Positions 42,023 through 53,983 of a stretch of 64,000 nucleotides of DNA are shown here, one piece after another. Made by a program: the position numbers and the translations under genes. The notes under the pieces are model-generated. The model was not told the origin of the DNA. It worked only from the letters and a program-made list of their open reading frames with translations, and ran no database searches. The stretch comes from Flaccisagitta enflata (lineage: Eukaryota > Chaetognatha > Sagittoidea > Aphragmophora): assembly GCA_965153355.1 (NCBI GenBank), contig OZ231127.1:56854001-56918000 (forward strand), given 5' to 3'. Position 1 is the first letter of the stretch; each line of letters opens with the position of its first letter.

Positions 42023-43161
42023 CAGACGAGCATGAAAAAGAATTAGGATGATTCAATGAAATGAATGCGAGCAATAATCTTGGAGGCAACGGAGGTTAAC
42101 GTAAGGATGAGTCAGCGATACACTCGGCTCACCTGACTGGGCAGGTGCTGATGCCTGCACCGAGCTCCTCCTGATTGCTGCCCGCTGAACCCCAGGACTG
42201 ACGCAAGGACGGAGACCGGCGGCTCCAACACTGCTGGAGCTGCAGAGTTTGTATGCAGAGAAGTATTTTTTACTGTGGTTTCGTTCCACACGTTGCGCTG
42301 TCTCTCTTGGTCTCGACTGCAGCGATATGAATGGTGGTGAGAGTGTAAGCAGCCCCCAGGGGATTAGGGGACTGGTCCTCTCGGGTTGACGGAGCAGTAT
42401 TGAGCAATGCGGTGTGCACGCGCACAGGCTATGGGCCGAAATGGGATATGTGCAGGATGTTACTTGGCGTTTGCATGTGCATGGACAGAGGCCAGATCGG
42501 TGCGGGATGACCGTCAATATGATGCAAGGCTTGGCAGTTCAAAGCAAGTCAGGACATAAGATATTTAAAAGTAGCAGTATTTGACAAGTAAGCAAGCTGA
42601 TGCAAGAGATTTGCAGATATCTGCATATTATCAGGCAGAGTAGGTAGATGTGTCATGGAATATATAAAAGTGTGACAATGGCAGATGGCGGGCCTACTCG
42701 AACCAGCAATACTGGCACCGTGGGAAGAGAGGCCGAGGCAAACACTATTGCCAAGGGGATTCACCACAGGTTGCCAACCAGCATGCCAGGATCCCGAATC
42801 ATCTGCAACGCAACCGGATCCCGTAGTTGCGATGGCAGAGTTTTGCCTCCACAGTGCGGTATATCTTACCACGACAGTGCCCACTGACCAGTATATCGGC
42901 TAGGCGGGATGTCTACAGCCACCGGAGTGGCACACTGCATTGGCTAGGTCTTGCCTTACCTAGGGCTGGTACTAGTCTCGACCAACCTAAAGGTCGGAGG
43001 AGTTTTCCCATATTCCGGTTGACGTAACTGACCTGTGACTCAACCAGACTCAGCTCCTTCCCGCAGCGCAATCGGCGCGTTCACTAGGGGCTGGACCAGT
43101 TGGAATTTGGTTCAGTTGACAGTTGCGACTGTCAGACTCGTTCGAGAGTCGGGCTCACCAA
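42023..43161 (-). other. Gypsy leader region (5' UTR)
   Basis: About 1.1 kb between the 5' LTR and the gag ATG, with no convincing ORF. Directly after the LTR, one base on, TGGTGAGCCCGACTC (43160-43146) has the TGG start of a tRNA primer-binding site. The complementary strand shows CACCA preceded by GTTCGAGAG, which resembles a tRNA 3' end. The tRNA identity is not assigned. Confidence 0.6.
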
Positions 43162-43500
43162 TGTAGATAACTGAGTACCTAGCATAGAGCATCTAGCTGG
43201 CTTTCCAAGATGTAGTCACTGCCTGCATCCAAGCCTTTTGGAAAGGGTGATAGAAGACTAGTATCACTTTCTCTTTCCCCACCAAGTTGTATACTTCAGG
43301 TTTATGATGAATAAGAGCAGCCAAGATGAAGTACAAAATATTCTACAGGGAACGGCTACATTAATACAAGATATGATTGTAAAAGGATAAAATCATAATG
43401 AAGCGAAATGATTAAGCATATGAGAACACTACAACAACTGTATGATACACACTCTACGTTGATTGGATAAAGGTAAATGTAGTTAATGATAATAATGAGA
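43162..43500 (-). repeat. 5' LTR of the Gypsy element
   Basis: Partner of 36753-37091; about 99 percent identical by eye. Promoter elements were not assigned. Confidence 0.9.
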
Positions 43501-43808
43501 ATGACTACATTATGTAAATGAGATTAACGAAGGTCAACAAAAGGTTGGACTCAAGGAGAGCCCACAAGGTGAAGATTCTTTTTTCCTTGTATTGCCCCTC
43601 AACTTTGGTGGTTATGACACATATTTTGTCGAGATAGAACGGATAAGGCAAAAGGGGAGCGGTTTTTTGCGATTAATTACTTCTGGTTCATTCATCACAT
43701 TCATCAGAAGCAAAGAATTTAATAATTTTTTTTCATCATGGGTCGATAATACCCTTAAAAACATTCAAAAACATTTCGTTACAAATCAACATACATATAT
43801 ATATATAG

Positions 43809-43812
<4 letters not shown>

Positions 43813-43842
<30 letters not shown>

Positions 43843-44155
43843 TGTATGTATGTATGTATGTTTGTATGTATGTATGTATGTATGTATGTATGTATGTATG
43901 TATGTATGTATGTATGTATATATATACCATCTAGCTCATAAATATACGGACACTTAAAAAGTAGCATCAACTTTGGAGAAGTGCTGCGCTTAAACAAATT
44001 GAGTTATTGGCACCAGATTAGGCCCATTTCAAAGAGTTGTTTAAAAACTTTCAAATGCAACCAATCTGGGGTCAGTAATTTAATTTGCTTAGGCGCAGCA
44101 CCTGTCTAAAGTTGATGCTTATTTTCAGTTGTCCGTATATCTATGAGCTAGGTAG

Positions 44156-44187
<32 letters not shown>

Positions 44188-44252
44188 TGTATGTATGTAT
44201 GTATGTATGTATGTATGTGTGTATGTACGTATGTATGTATGTATGTGTGTAT
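43813..44252 (+). repeat. (TATG)n microsatellite split by a hairpin element
   Basis: TATG units run 43813-43919 and, in the same phase sense, about 44157-44252. The two halves flank the element at 43927-44152, so the element inserted into one array. Confidence 0.9.
43927..44152. mobile_element. Small fold-back element inserted in (TATG)n, TA duplication
   Basis: Inverted arms of about 100 bp: the left has CTAGCTCATAAATATACGG, GCATCAACTTTGG and GTGCTGCGC. The right is the complement with CCGTATATCTATGAGCTAG. It is flanked by TA on both sides. There is no ORF. Confidence 0.75.
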
Positions 44253-44272
44253 GTAATTAATAAGTACCTTAA

Positions 44273-44874
44273 CACGCCACGGGGGAGGCTTTCATAGGTC
44301 AAGAAAAATTCTCGGTCATAATGGAGAGTGGTTTGGGCCTCAGGAAGGTTTACTTTATCACTTCCTATCAAAACGAAATTTTTTTGAAATGCCGTAAAAT
44401 GCCGTAAAAAGCCATAAAATTGGCATTTTTGACAGTTTTTTGGGTCTAAAACCGCCGCTATGGTCAAAAAATGGGCAAACAATAATTATCTGGCACTAAG
44501 ACACATTCATGCATAAATATAGGCCAATCCGTCATCAAAAATGTTATTTTTACGGCTTTTTACGGCATTTTACGGCACAAAATGATACTTAATGATGAAG
44601 GGTTAGCCTTAGTTTATGCATGAATGTGGCTTAGTACCAGATAATCATTGTTTGCCCATTTTTTTACCAGAGCGGCAATTTTGCACCAAAATAACTCTCA
44701 AAAATGCCAATTTTATGGCTTTTTACGGCATTTTACGGCATTTTTAAAAAATTTTGAAGCAAAAAAAATTTCATTTTGGTATGAAGTGATAAAATAAACC
44801 TTCCTGAGGCCCAAACCACTCTCCATTAGGACCGAGAATTTTTCTTGACCTATGAAAGGCTCCCCCGTGGCGTG
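44273..44874. mobile_element. 602-bp palindromic MITE with TTAA target duplication
   Basis: The ends CACGCCACGGGGGAG and, on the minus strand, CACGCCACGGGGGAGC are flanked by TTAA (44269-44272, 44875-44878). The arms of about 280 bp include inverted copies of GCCGTAAAATGCCGTAAAA. TTAA duplication fits piggyBac or Kolobok mobilisation. There is no ORF. Confidence 0.85.
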
Positions 44875-45040
44875 TTAACAGCATATCAAATGAAGCGTTG
44901 TAGTTGGTAATCATGAAAGGCGGCACGCACGGAAAGAGAAAACATTATAAATATGGAAAATCCAATGCATGAAGAATGAATGTCTGCCAAATTTTAAACT
45001 GAGCGCAGTAAGGGCCGTAGCAAGTGTAAAAGTCACTCAG

Positions 45041-45148
<108 letters not shown>

Positions 45149-45239
45149 ACATAGAGAGAGAGAGAGAGAGAGACAGAGAGAGAGACCGACCCACAAACAA
45201 AATGATACACCATGCGATATTGAGGCAAATTGCGAAAGG

Positions 45240-45485
<246 letters not shown>

Positions 45486-45680
45486 TAAAAAGAATTTACG
45501 AAGAAAAAACGAAGGATCGAACAGGCAGACATATATACGGGCGAAAAATGGCGATTCGTCTGGTGCACGTGACATAACCACGAGACACACAAACGAACAG
45601 ACGGAAGGACCGAGCCTCAAATGAAAGTGCTTACTAAAGCTAGAAGATAATGTGAACTTCATAACGATAGAACGATATGC

Positions 45681-45960
45681 AACAAGGTTGTTAGACCAAA
45701 GTCGCGTGCGTCGGCATTTTCACAAAAGGACGAACAAACAGACAGGCAGACAAACTAAAATTTTCTGAATGACCATTGAATAAGCCAACAAGTTCTTATT
45801 GATACCCTGAAACCTTTAAAATGTTATTAAGACGTTTGAAAAACGTTTAAACGACTTTGTGACGGACTGACTGACGGACTGACCGATGGACCGACGGACC
45901 GACGGACGATGGCAGGACGGACCGAAATGTGCCTTATAGAGTCGCGTAGCATTCGAAAAG
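45681..45960 (+). repeat. AACAAGG-family dispersed repeat with long middle
   Basis: The head is AACAAGGTTGTTAGACC with AGTCGCGTGCG. An insertion-like AT-rich middle follows, then the core GGACCGACGGACCGACGGAC and the tail CCTTATAGAGTCGCGTAGC, with the second stem strand decayed. Confidence 0.7.
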
Positions 45961-46181
45961 AGAGTCATTGATGTGAAGACGAACTGATATTCCGACTAAG
46001 CAATGATTTTTAGCAAAACACAAGGAAAAGGAAGAAACAACCATCATTTTCTTAGGATCATTTATCAGGCGGAAAATGAGAGGAATTAATTGAAAGAAAA
46101 AGAATCATGTGCCATTTGGAGATTGAATGAAAAAGTGAATGAAGTTGTAAGACGCAGCCGCATTGCGCTGCGTTTACGCAA

Positions 46182-46185
<4 letters not shown>

Positions 46186-46231
<46 letters not shown>
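46186..46231 (+). repeat. (CT)n microsatellite
   Basis: About 45 bp of CT. Confidence 0.95.
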
Positions 46232-46236
<5 letters not shown>

Positions 46237-47339
46237 GTGGTCTTGCTTTGCTTCAATCAGTTGTCTATCCCCGCCTTTTTAAAAATCTGCCCACTGGTCT
46301 GTCCATCTATCTACAGTACCGGAATCAAAGAACTGGTGATAAGGAGGGAAGCCATATCTCTCCAATTACAAGGATATGAGATCTGAAATTTTTCTGTGGT
46401 GTGTACCTATAGTACCCCCACCCCCCGTAAGGGTTTGGAGCTGTTCCAGGCATTTTTTGTTTTTGGTTGTCAAAATTTTTTTATTTTTCAAAATCACTAT
46501 TGTAGGCCAAAAAATTTGTTTCAAAATTTTATTTTTATGTTACATGTAGTCAATACCCAGAGCTACAAATTTCATTTTTTGAAAAATATTTTTGGCTAAT
46601 TCTTAAGGGAATGGCACTAAAAAAAACAAAATTTCAAAAAAATAAAAAATTGCTATATTTCCTAAAATAATTAGCTTAGCATAATAATTTTTGGCATGGA
46701 AGTAGTCCTGAGAACCCTTGATGTGTATGCAAAATTTCAACTCCCATATTTGAATTTTAAAAGAGTTATGGGATTTTGAAATTTTGATAATTTTTGGTAA
46801 AAAACATTTTTTCTTATAAATTTTTTTTTTTGTGAACCATTTTTCATGAAATTTCATAGACAAACAAAGTGATTGATATTTTTTTGGTTCAAAAAAAAAT
46901 TTGGGCACTGCGACCTCTAAAAAAGTTTTTTTTTTCAAAAATTGCTAAAATTGGCTATTTTTCTAGGTTGAATGAAAACTATTCCTGTTATCCGATCAAC
47001 TTCATTTTTGGAGGGATTATCAACCTACATCTGCAGTAACTATGTTTCAAATTTCAAGTAAATCGGATAATTCGTTCCGGAGATATTCAAGTTCAAAGTG
47101 GAAAGGGGGAGCTAAAATCACTGTATCTGTGGTATTTTAATGATAAGTCTTCATTGACGGTTAGCTACAAGTGTCTCAAAAAGGTTACGTTTAATCAATA
47201 TAAATAAAGTCACTCGAAAATTGTTGCAAATAGGTGTTGAATATGTCCCTGCAGCATAACCAACCAAAATTTTTGGATTTCACAATCTCTAAAAAATAGG
47301 CACCAAAAAACTGCAAAAAATGCTTTTTTTTTGGCATTT

Positions 47340-48110
47340 TTTGCCACATTTTTGGGGTGTAACGCATATTAAACGACATCCCCATCCAAATTTTTTGTGG
47401 CATAGTAGTCCATGATAGGACAGATGTCCCTCCAAAAATTTATTCATTTCCGTCACGCTTTAAGCACAAAAATTTTGGTTTAAAATGGCAAAAAATGTGA
47501 TTTTTTGAATTTTTTAAGCTGCTTTTTAGGTGTCATGCATATAAAATGACATCCCCATCCCCAAATTTTTTGTGGCTTAGTAGTCCATAATAGGACAGAT
47601 GTCCCCCAAAAATTTTATTCATTTCCGTCACGCTTTAAGCACAAAAATTTTGGTTTAAAATGGCAAAAAATGTGATTTTTTGAATTATTTAAGCTGTTTT
47701 TGGGGTGTAATGCATATTAAACGACATCCCCATCCCCAAACTTTTTGTGGCATAGTAGTCCATGATAGGACAGATGTCCCCCCAAAAATTTATTCATTTC
47801 CGTCACGCTTTGAGCACAAAAATTTTGGTTTAAAATGGCAAAAAATGCATTTTTTTGAATCATTTAAGCTGTTTTTGGGGTGTAATGCATACTAAACGAC
47901 ATCCCCATCCCCAAACTTTTTGTGGCATAGTAATCCATGATAGGACAGATGTCCCCCAAAAATTTTTTTCATTTTTGTCACGCTTTAAGCACAAAAATTT
48001 TGGTTTAAAATGTCAAAAAATGCGATTTTTTTAAATTTTAAAGCTGTTTTTGGGGTGAATGCATATTAAACGACATCCCCATCCCCAAATTTTTTGTGCT
48101 GAAAGCGTGA
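47340..48110 (+). repeat. Tandem array of about 178-bp units (left side of the nested palindrome)
   Basis: About 4.5 units share GACATCCCCATCCCCAAA, GTCCATGATAGGACAGATG, TTTCCGTCACGCTTTAAGCA and AAAATTTTGGTTTAAAATGG. The mirror-image array of 3-4 units is at 49350-49940. Confidence 0.9.
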
Positions 48111-48149
48111 CGGATATGAATAAATTTTTTTGGTGATATCCAGACTATG

Positions 48150-49335
48150 ACAGTCAGCCGTCCAAAGGCCCTATTCCTGCCCCAGACCCTGCCCAAGAGC
48201 GATCCCTCTATTGCCGCTCCTCCCTCTTCTCCCCTCCTTCTTCCATCCTCCTTTAACTCCTCTGCCTCCGCCTCTTGTTCCGCTAGCTCTCACCCTCCAT
48301 ACTCATACACATCTTCCGCCGTCGCCTCTGCTGCCGCTACCTAGCTCCTTTCATCCACCTACCTCTTCCGCCGTCGCTGCTATTGCCGCTACCTGCTGCA
48401 TATCATGCCTCTAGACCTCTTTCGCCGCTGCCGCTACTGCCGCTACTGAACGTAGCGGCAATAGAGGCGGCGGCGGAAGAGGTGTAGGAAGATGTTAATG
48501 GGGGTAGAGGCAGCAGAGGTAGAGATCTAAACCCCCTAAACCTCTTCCGCCGCTGCCGCTATTGCCGCTACCTTGGGTAGCGGCACTAGCGGCAGCGGCG
48601 GAGGAGGTGTAGGGGCAAAAAATTTGCGTAAGTAGCGGCACTAGCGGAGGAGGTTTAGGGGCAAAAAATTAGCCTCAGCAGCGGCACTAACGGTACTAGC
48701 GGCACTAGCGGCAGCAGCGGAGGAGGTGTAGGGGCAAAAAATTTTCGCAAGTAGCGGCACTAGCGGCACTAGCGGAGGAAGTGTAGGGGCAACAAATTAG
48801 TGACAGTAGCGGCACTAGCGACACTAGCGGCACTAGCGGCACTAGCGGCACTAGCGGCACTAGCGGCAGCGGCGGAAGAGGTGGGTAGCGGCACTAGCGG
48901 CAGCGGCGGAGGAGTTGTAGGGGCATGGTATGGGGTAGGTAGCGAAAATAGCGGCGGCAGTGGAAGAGGTGTAGGGGCATGATATGTGATAGGTAGCGGC
49001 ACTAGCGGCAGCGGCAGAAGAGTAGTAGGGGCATAATTTGGGTTAGGTAGCGGCACTAGCGGCGGCAACGGAAGAGGTATGGGGGCATGATTTGGGGTAG
49101 GTAGCGGCACTAGCGGCAGCGGCGGAAGAGGTGTAAGGGGTAGAAAGGATAAATGAGGATATGTAGAGGCAGTATAGTCGTCGACAGAAGAGGTTTAGGG
49201 GATGGAAAGGATGCCAAAGGGTAGGTAGAGGCAGAGGTAGTGGCGGCGGAAGAGGTAAAGGGGATGGAAAGGATGCTGGGAGGTAGGAAGAGACAGAAAA
49301 GGGAAGTAAAAGAAACCAGGGTGGACCGCTGGTTG
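48150..49335. repeat. GC-rich minisatellite at the centre of the nested palindrome
   Basis: To about 48450 the units read CCTCTTCCGCCGCTGCCGCT; beyond that the complement AGCGGCAGCGGCGGAAGAGG dominates, with an AGCGGCACT 9-mer repeated up to six times (48810-48870). Outer edges GTGATATCC and CGTGATATCTG are inverted relative to each other. Ala-, Pro- and Gly-rich readings are artefacts. Confidence 0.85.
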
Positions 49336-51144
49336 TCACTGCCTCGTGATATCTGTCCTATCATGGACTACTATGTCACAAAAAGTTTGGGGATGGGGAT
49401 GTTGTTTAATATGCATTACACCCCAAGAACAGCTTTAAAAAATTCAAAAATCGCATTTTATGCCATTTTAAACAAAAATTTTTGTGCTTAAAGTGTGACG
49501 GAAAGGAATAGATTTTTGGGGGGACATCTGTCCTATCATGGACTACTATGCCACAAAAAGTTTGGGGATGGGGATGTCGTTTAATATGCATTACACCCCA
49601 AAAACAGCTTAAATAATTCAAAAAATCACATTTTTTGCCATTTTAAACCAAAATTTTTATGCTTAAAGCGTGACGGAAATGAATAAATTTTTAGGGGGAC
49701 ATCTGTCCTATCATGGACTACTATGCCTCAAAAAATTTGGGGATGGGGATGTCGTTTTATATGCATTACACCCCAAAAACAGCTTAGATAATTCAAAAAA
49801 TCACATTTTTTGCCATTTTAAACCAGAATTTTTGTGCTCAAAGCGTGACGGAAATGAATAAATTTCTGGGGGGACATCTGTCCTATCATGGACTACTATG
49901 CCACAAAAAATTTGGGGATGGGGATGCGTTACACCCCATAAGTGGGGCAAAAAATGCCAAAAAAAAGCATTTTTTGCAGTTTTTTGGTGCCTATTTTTTT
50001 AGAGATTGTGAAATCCAAAAATTTTGGTTGGTTATGCTGCAGGGACATATTCAACACCTATTTGCAACAATTTTGGAGTGACTTTATTCATATCGATTAA
50101 ACGTCACCTTTTTGAGACACTTGTAGCTAACTGTCAATGAAGACTTATCATTAAAATACCACAGAAACAGTGATTTTAGCTCGCCCTTTCCACTTTGAAC
50201 TTGAATATCTCCGGAACGAATTATCCGATTTACTTGAAATTTGAAACATAGTTACTGCAGATGTAGGTTGATAATCCCTCCAAAAATGAAGTTGATCGGA
50301 TTACAGGAACAGTTTTTATTCAACCTAGAAAAATAGCCAATTTTAGCAATTTTTGAGAAAAAAAATTTTTTTTAAGGGGTCGCAATGCCCAAATTTTTTT
50401 TGGAAGCAAAAAAATATCAATCACTTTGTTTGTCTATGAAATTTCATAAAAAATGGTTCACAAAAGAAAAAATTTATAAGAAAAAATGTTTTTTACCAAA
50501 AATTATCAAAATTTCAAAATCCCATAACTCTTTTAAAATTCAAATATGGTAATTGAAATTTTGCATACACATCAAGGGTTCTCAGGACTACTTCCATGCC
50601 AAAAATTATCATGCTAAGCCAATTGTTTTAGGAAATATAGCAATTTTTTTTTTTGAAATTTTGGTTTTTTTAGTGCCATTCCCTTAAAAATTGGCCAAGA
50701 ATATTTTTCAAAAAATGAAATTTGTAGCTCTGGGTATTGACTACATGTAACATAAAAATAAAATTTTGAAACAAATTTTTTGGCCTACGATAGTGATTTT
50801 AAGAAATAAAAAATTTTTGACAACCAAAAACAAAAAATGCTTGGAGCAGCTCCAAACCCTTACGGGGGGTGGGGGTACTATAGGTGCACACCACAGAAAA
50901 ATTTCAGATCTCATATCCTTGTAATTGGAGAGATATGGCTTCCCTCCTTATCACCAGTTCTTTGATTCCGGTATATGTTTTTGCTCTCACTGTCTGTCAT
51001 GACCTGAGACGATGTCGGGCTGTATATATAACGGTCTTTCTGTCTGTTTATCTTGCTGGCACATTCAGTTTTTATTTCGGTCTCAGTCTTAGTCACTCTT
51101 CCTAACTCTGTCACTGTCCTTCTGTGTCTTTCTGTCTCTGCCTT

Positions 51145-51147
<3 letters not shown>

Positions 51148-51212
<65 letters not shown>
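51148..51212 (+). repeat. (CT)n microsatellite
   Basis: About 65 bp of CT. Confidence 0.95.
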
Positions 51213-51215
<3 letters not shown>

Positions 51216-51334
51216 GAAATACTCATGAAACCGCGCTGTTTCTTTCCCGCAGTTGTTCTGACTTACATCCGGTTGATCGCAGAAACGCAGAAACATGTAC
51301 AGCCGGGTCGGGCGCCACGAACGCGGATTGAGAA

Positions 51335-51580
51335 GTGGAAGAAGAAGAAGAAGAAGGAGAAGAAGAGGAAGGAGAAGAAAGAGAAGAAGAAAAAGAGGAA
51401 GAAAAAGAAGAAGAAGAAGAAGAAGAAGAAGAAGGAGAAGAAGAAGGAGAAGAAGAGAGTGAGGGCTGTAAACGTTAGGAGACTCCGGAGAGCTCTCGAA
51501 GTCTCGGAGACTCTCGGAGACTGCCTGGAGAGCTCTCCAACTCTCCGAGACTCTCCGAGACTCAGAGACTCTCCTGGGAT
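51335..51580 (+). repeat. (GAA)n-rich tract and GGAGACTCTC minisatellite
   Basis: Purine-rich GAA/GGAGAA to 51460. From 51476 to 51575 a short palindromic motif (CTCGGAGACTCTCGGAGACT, GAGAGCTCTC) repeats in both orientations. 51580-51707 has nothing. Confidence 0.85.
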
Positions 51581-51707
51581 GAGGGTTGGACGCGCTCTAT
51601 CAAACCAGGTTTTGATGTGTGTCATTGACCATCAAATCATCTTTAACATTTTTTTTTTTGCATAGAATTGAAATTAATTTCTCATTACTTTTTTTCTAAT
51701 CATGACA

Positions 51708-51970
51708 TACCAGTAATGGCGGCTGTTGTTGTTAGGAAAAAAGTTGTGAGCATTGGTCATTTTTCACCCAGCGCTTATCTCCAATCACTGCATTTTTTTT
51801 ATTTGTTAGATCAAATCAACAGCAATTGTATGTATCGATTGCACTGAAAATCATAGAAAAATATGATTGAGCCAAATGAGCTAGATGAGCAAAGATACTC
51901 AAAACTTCTTAACCAGATGACCAGCTATGCTCATTGACATACTTTCTTATATTTGCAAGTCAATGACTGT
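51708..51970 (+). repeat. Dispersed repeat with ACCAGTAATGGCGGCTGT start, copy 1
   Basis: It shares ACCAGTAATGGCGGCTGT, AGGAAAAAAGT, TTTATTTGTTAGATC, CCAAATGAGCTAGATGAGC and ACCAGCTATGCT with 55643-55870, in the same order and orientation, at about 75-80 percent by eye. 51971-52507 holds no supportable gene. Confidence 0.8.
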
Positions 51971-52507
51971 CTTCCACTTTTTTCCTGATTAAGTTTCTCT
52001 CTTTATAGCTCATTTTTTTTCTTCCTTCTCTGTTTGTCTTTCTTTGTTTGAGCATAGAAGATCTGCTTCCCAAGGTGATCTTTGATCTTTGGCCTTGTCG
52101 GCAGGCTAGCTGTAGTCCCTCTTGTTATTTGCCTGCCACGCTTTGGTCTCTCGTTTTTTTTTCAATATTGTGACATTGTTCCACTATCTAACACAGATGA
52201 GAGAAACTACTGATTACTAATCTGTCCATATGTTTTTACCTGTCCATGAGGCTAGATTCCATTCGCCTAAGGAGTAAGTCTACCGGGCCCCATCAGGTTA
52301 TGTCATTACATGTCATAACTTTGTTTTTAGTATAGTTATTTGCCCATTCACAAATGCCCCATCTCGATCATGTTACATTCCCACATGTATGTTGATAATC
52401 TCATTTACATATTTTGGTCAGAACCTGAGCTTCCCATCATTTTTCCCTTTTATCAGAAGCCTCATATTGCAGCCCCCTCTAGTCTCTTTCCTCCTTCCTC
52501 CTTTTTT

Positions 52508-53019
52508 GGGCAGCGGCCCCGAAGGGGACGAAGTCCTGTAGAACACAGGGGGACTTTCGTTCGTCCGTTCTCCGTTCGTTCGTTTGTGCGTCCCCCCCAG
52601 GCCCTCTCAGGCCTGAAATCTGCCCTCTCAAGGCTGAAATCTATCCTCTCAGGCCTGAAATCTACCCTCTCAAGGCTTGAATCTGCCTTCTCTGGCCTTG
52701 AATCTGCCCTCTCAGGCCTGAAATCTGCCCTCTCCGGCCTGAAGTCTGCCCTCCCAGGCCTTGAATCTGCCCTCTCAGGCCTGAAATCTGCCCTCTCAGG
52801 CCTGAAATCATCCCTCTCAGGCCCTCTCAGGCCTGAAATCTGCCCTCTCAGATTCAAGGCCTGAGAGGGCAGATTTCAGGCCTGAGAGGATAGATTTCAG
52901 CCCTGAAAGGGCAGATATCAGGCCTGAGAGGGCCTGGGGGGGACGCACGAACGAACGAACGGACGAATGAAAGTCCCCCTGTGTTCTACAGGACTTCGTC
53001 CCCTTCGGTGCCGCTGCCC
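52508..53019. mobile_element. Fold-back element with GGGCAGCGGCCCC ends, copy 3
   Basis: Terminal arms of about 87 bp are nearly identical inverted: GGGCAGCGGCCCCGAAGG, GTCCTGTAGAACACAGGGGG and a TTCGTTCGTCCGTTC stretch. Inside, units of about 30 bp with GGCCTGAAATCTGCCCTCTC run left to right to about 52850 (roughly 9 copies), then invert (GAGAGGGCAGATTTCAGGCC, 3-4 copies). There is no ORF of its own. Confidence 0.88.
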
Positions 53020-53660
53020 TGCTTCCCCTCACTCTAAGTCACAATCATGCAAAGCAGGGCAACGGGTATCGCTGACCATATATTGCCCTTGGGCGACCTG
53101 TTTCCTTCTCAGTTGCTTAGCAACCGTCTCCGTATGTGGGTGCCCCTTCAGAGGATGGTGGAAGAAATTGTCTCCTCCAGAATGGTTTTCATTCATTCTG
53201 TTTCTTCGTCCATGGTTATCAACTAGACCTTGTTGTTATTTCTCTTATGAATATACCTATGATTAATAGGTCATACCTATCTACCCATTGTTAGAGGTTG
53301 TAAGAGCTACCCAAATACCCTACAATTTGTTAAGTCCGTGTTCTTTCTCCATCCAACCTTCTGATTTTCAACTGGATTTTGGCAAAGGAACCCTTTGGGA
53401 CCCATGAAGGGTCAAGGGCCCCTGCCCCATCAAGCGGACTCAACACCTTTTCAACTCAGAAGGCCCACAGAAGGAGGCCCCCTGGATCCTACGCATGGTT
53501 GCCCTTTGACTTTGCCACTGGCACAGAGAGGGGCAAAAGTGGGAAGCCCGATGTAGGCACAAGCCCTGCCCATTGTCTTGTGACTCGGGATAGAGAAGGG
53601 AAAGCAACAGTTTGAACTGAAGCCCATATCAAAGGCTTTAGATAAAGGGTAGTAGTTTTT
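53020..53660 (+). other. No convincing gene
   Basis: Immediately after the hairpin element, AAGCAGGGCAACGGGTATCG matches flanks seen at 16500 and (inverted) at 29675, so the element family may extend about 60 bp beyond its apparent end. A 78-codon frame at 53379-53615 has no recognisable features. Confidence 0.4.

Positions 53661-53719
<59 letters not shown>
53661..53719 (+). repeat. (CT)n microsatellite
   Basis: About 57 bp of CT ending in CAG. Confidence 0.95.
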
Positions 53720-53721
<2 letters not shown>

Positions 53722-53983
53722 GTTCGTTTTGAAGAATTTTTTTCATCCCCCACCATCATCTGGATTTACACCAGAGCAACTCTTGAGCCCAACCACGCGG
53801 CCGCCGGCTTCACCCACGTCTGGAAACAACTTCTTTAATATTTCTTTTCCGTACGCGAGCCACCAGGACGATGCCTACCCCCTAAAGCAACCAAGTGCTT
53901 GGCCAACACCCCCTATCATCGACTCCAGCAGCTCCACAACAACAACACCAATTTCAACAATCCTTAGAAATGTCATAGCTTAA
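53720..53983 (+). CDS. Candidate exon, Pro/Ser/Thr-rich protein (unrecognised)
   Basis: A long CT tract ending TCTCTCAG (53661-53719) gives an ideal acceptor. The frame after it reads F-F-H-P-P-P-S-S-G-F-T-P-E-Q, a Pro/Thr/Ser stretch, N-F-F-N-I-S-F-P-Y-A, then Ser/Thr repeats and a stop at about 53983. Codon choice and composition are more protein-like than neighbouring frames. It resembles low-complexity parts of regulatory proteins, but no domain is recognised. The end overlaps the tandem repeat beginning at 53936, so the real exon may end earlier. Confidence 0.35.

Larger units (their letters stand above)
36753..43500 (-). mobile_element. Ty3/Gypsy LTR retrotransposon, nearly intact
   Basis: 339-bp LTRs lie at 36753-37091 (3') and 43162-43500 (5'), differing at about three positions, so insertion was recent. 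On the minus strand the order is 5' LTR, primer-binding-like site, leader of about 1.1 kb, gag, pol (protease, RT, RNase H, integrase) and 3' LTR. The pol frame runs into the 3' LTR. The LTRs end in CA (GTTATCTACA) but the 5' start is not a clean TG, and no target duplication could be read. There is no envelope gene. Confidence 0.9.
46319..50971. mobile_element. 4.65-kb nested palindromic element, TA duplication
   Basis: The ends are CCGGAATCAAAGAACTGG with their perfect complement, flanked by TA (46317-46318, 50972-50973). Arms of over 800 bp are mirror images: CCAATTACAAGGATATGAG, then TACCCCCACCCCCCGTAAGG, then ATAATTTTTGG blocks. Inside these are mirrored arrays of about 178-bp units (47340-48110 and 49350-49940). 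Inside those is a mirrored GC-rich minisatellite centred near 48450. No protein is encoded. Confidence 0.85.

Noticed and set aside
41082-42051. Plus-strand ORFs of up to 147 codons across the Gypsy gag
   Set aside because: Antisense shadows of gag and pol coding sequence.
48147-49339. Ala-, Pro- or Gly-rich ORFs on both strands
   Set aside because: GC-rich minisatellite at the centre of the palindrome; frames mirror each other.
53379-53615. 78-codon ORF next to the third hairpin element
   Set aside because: No motif, ordinary chance length, and not supported by splice signals.
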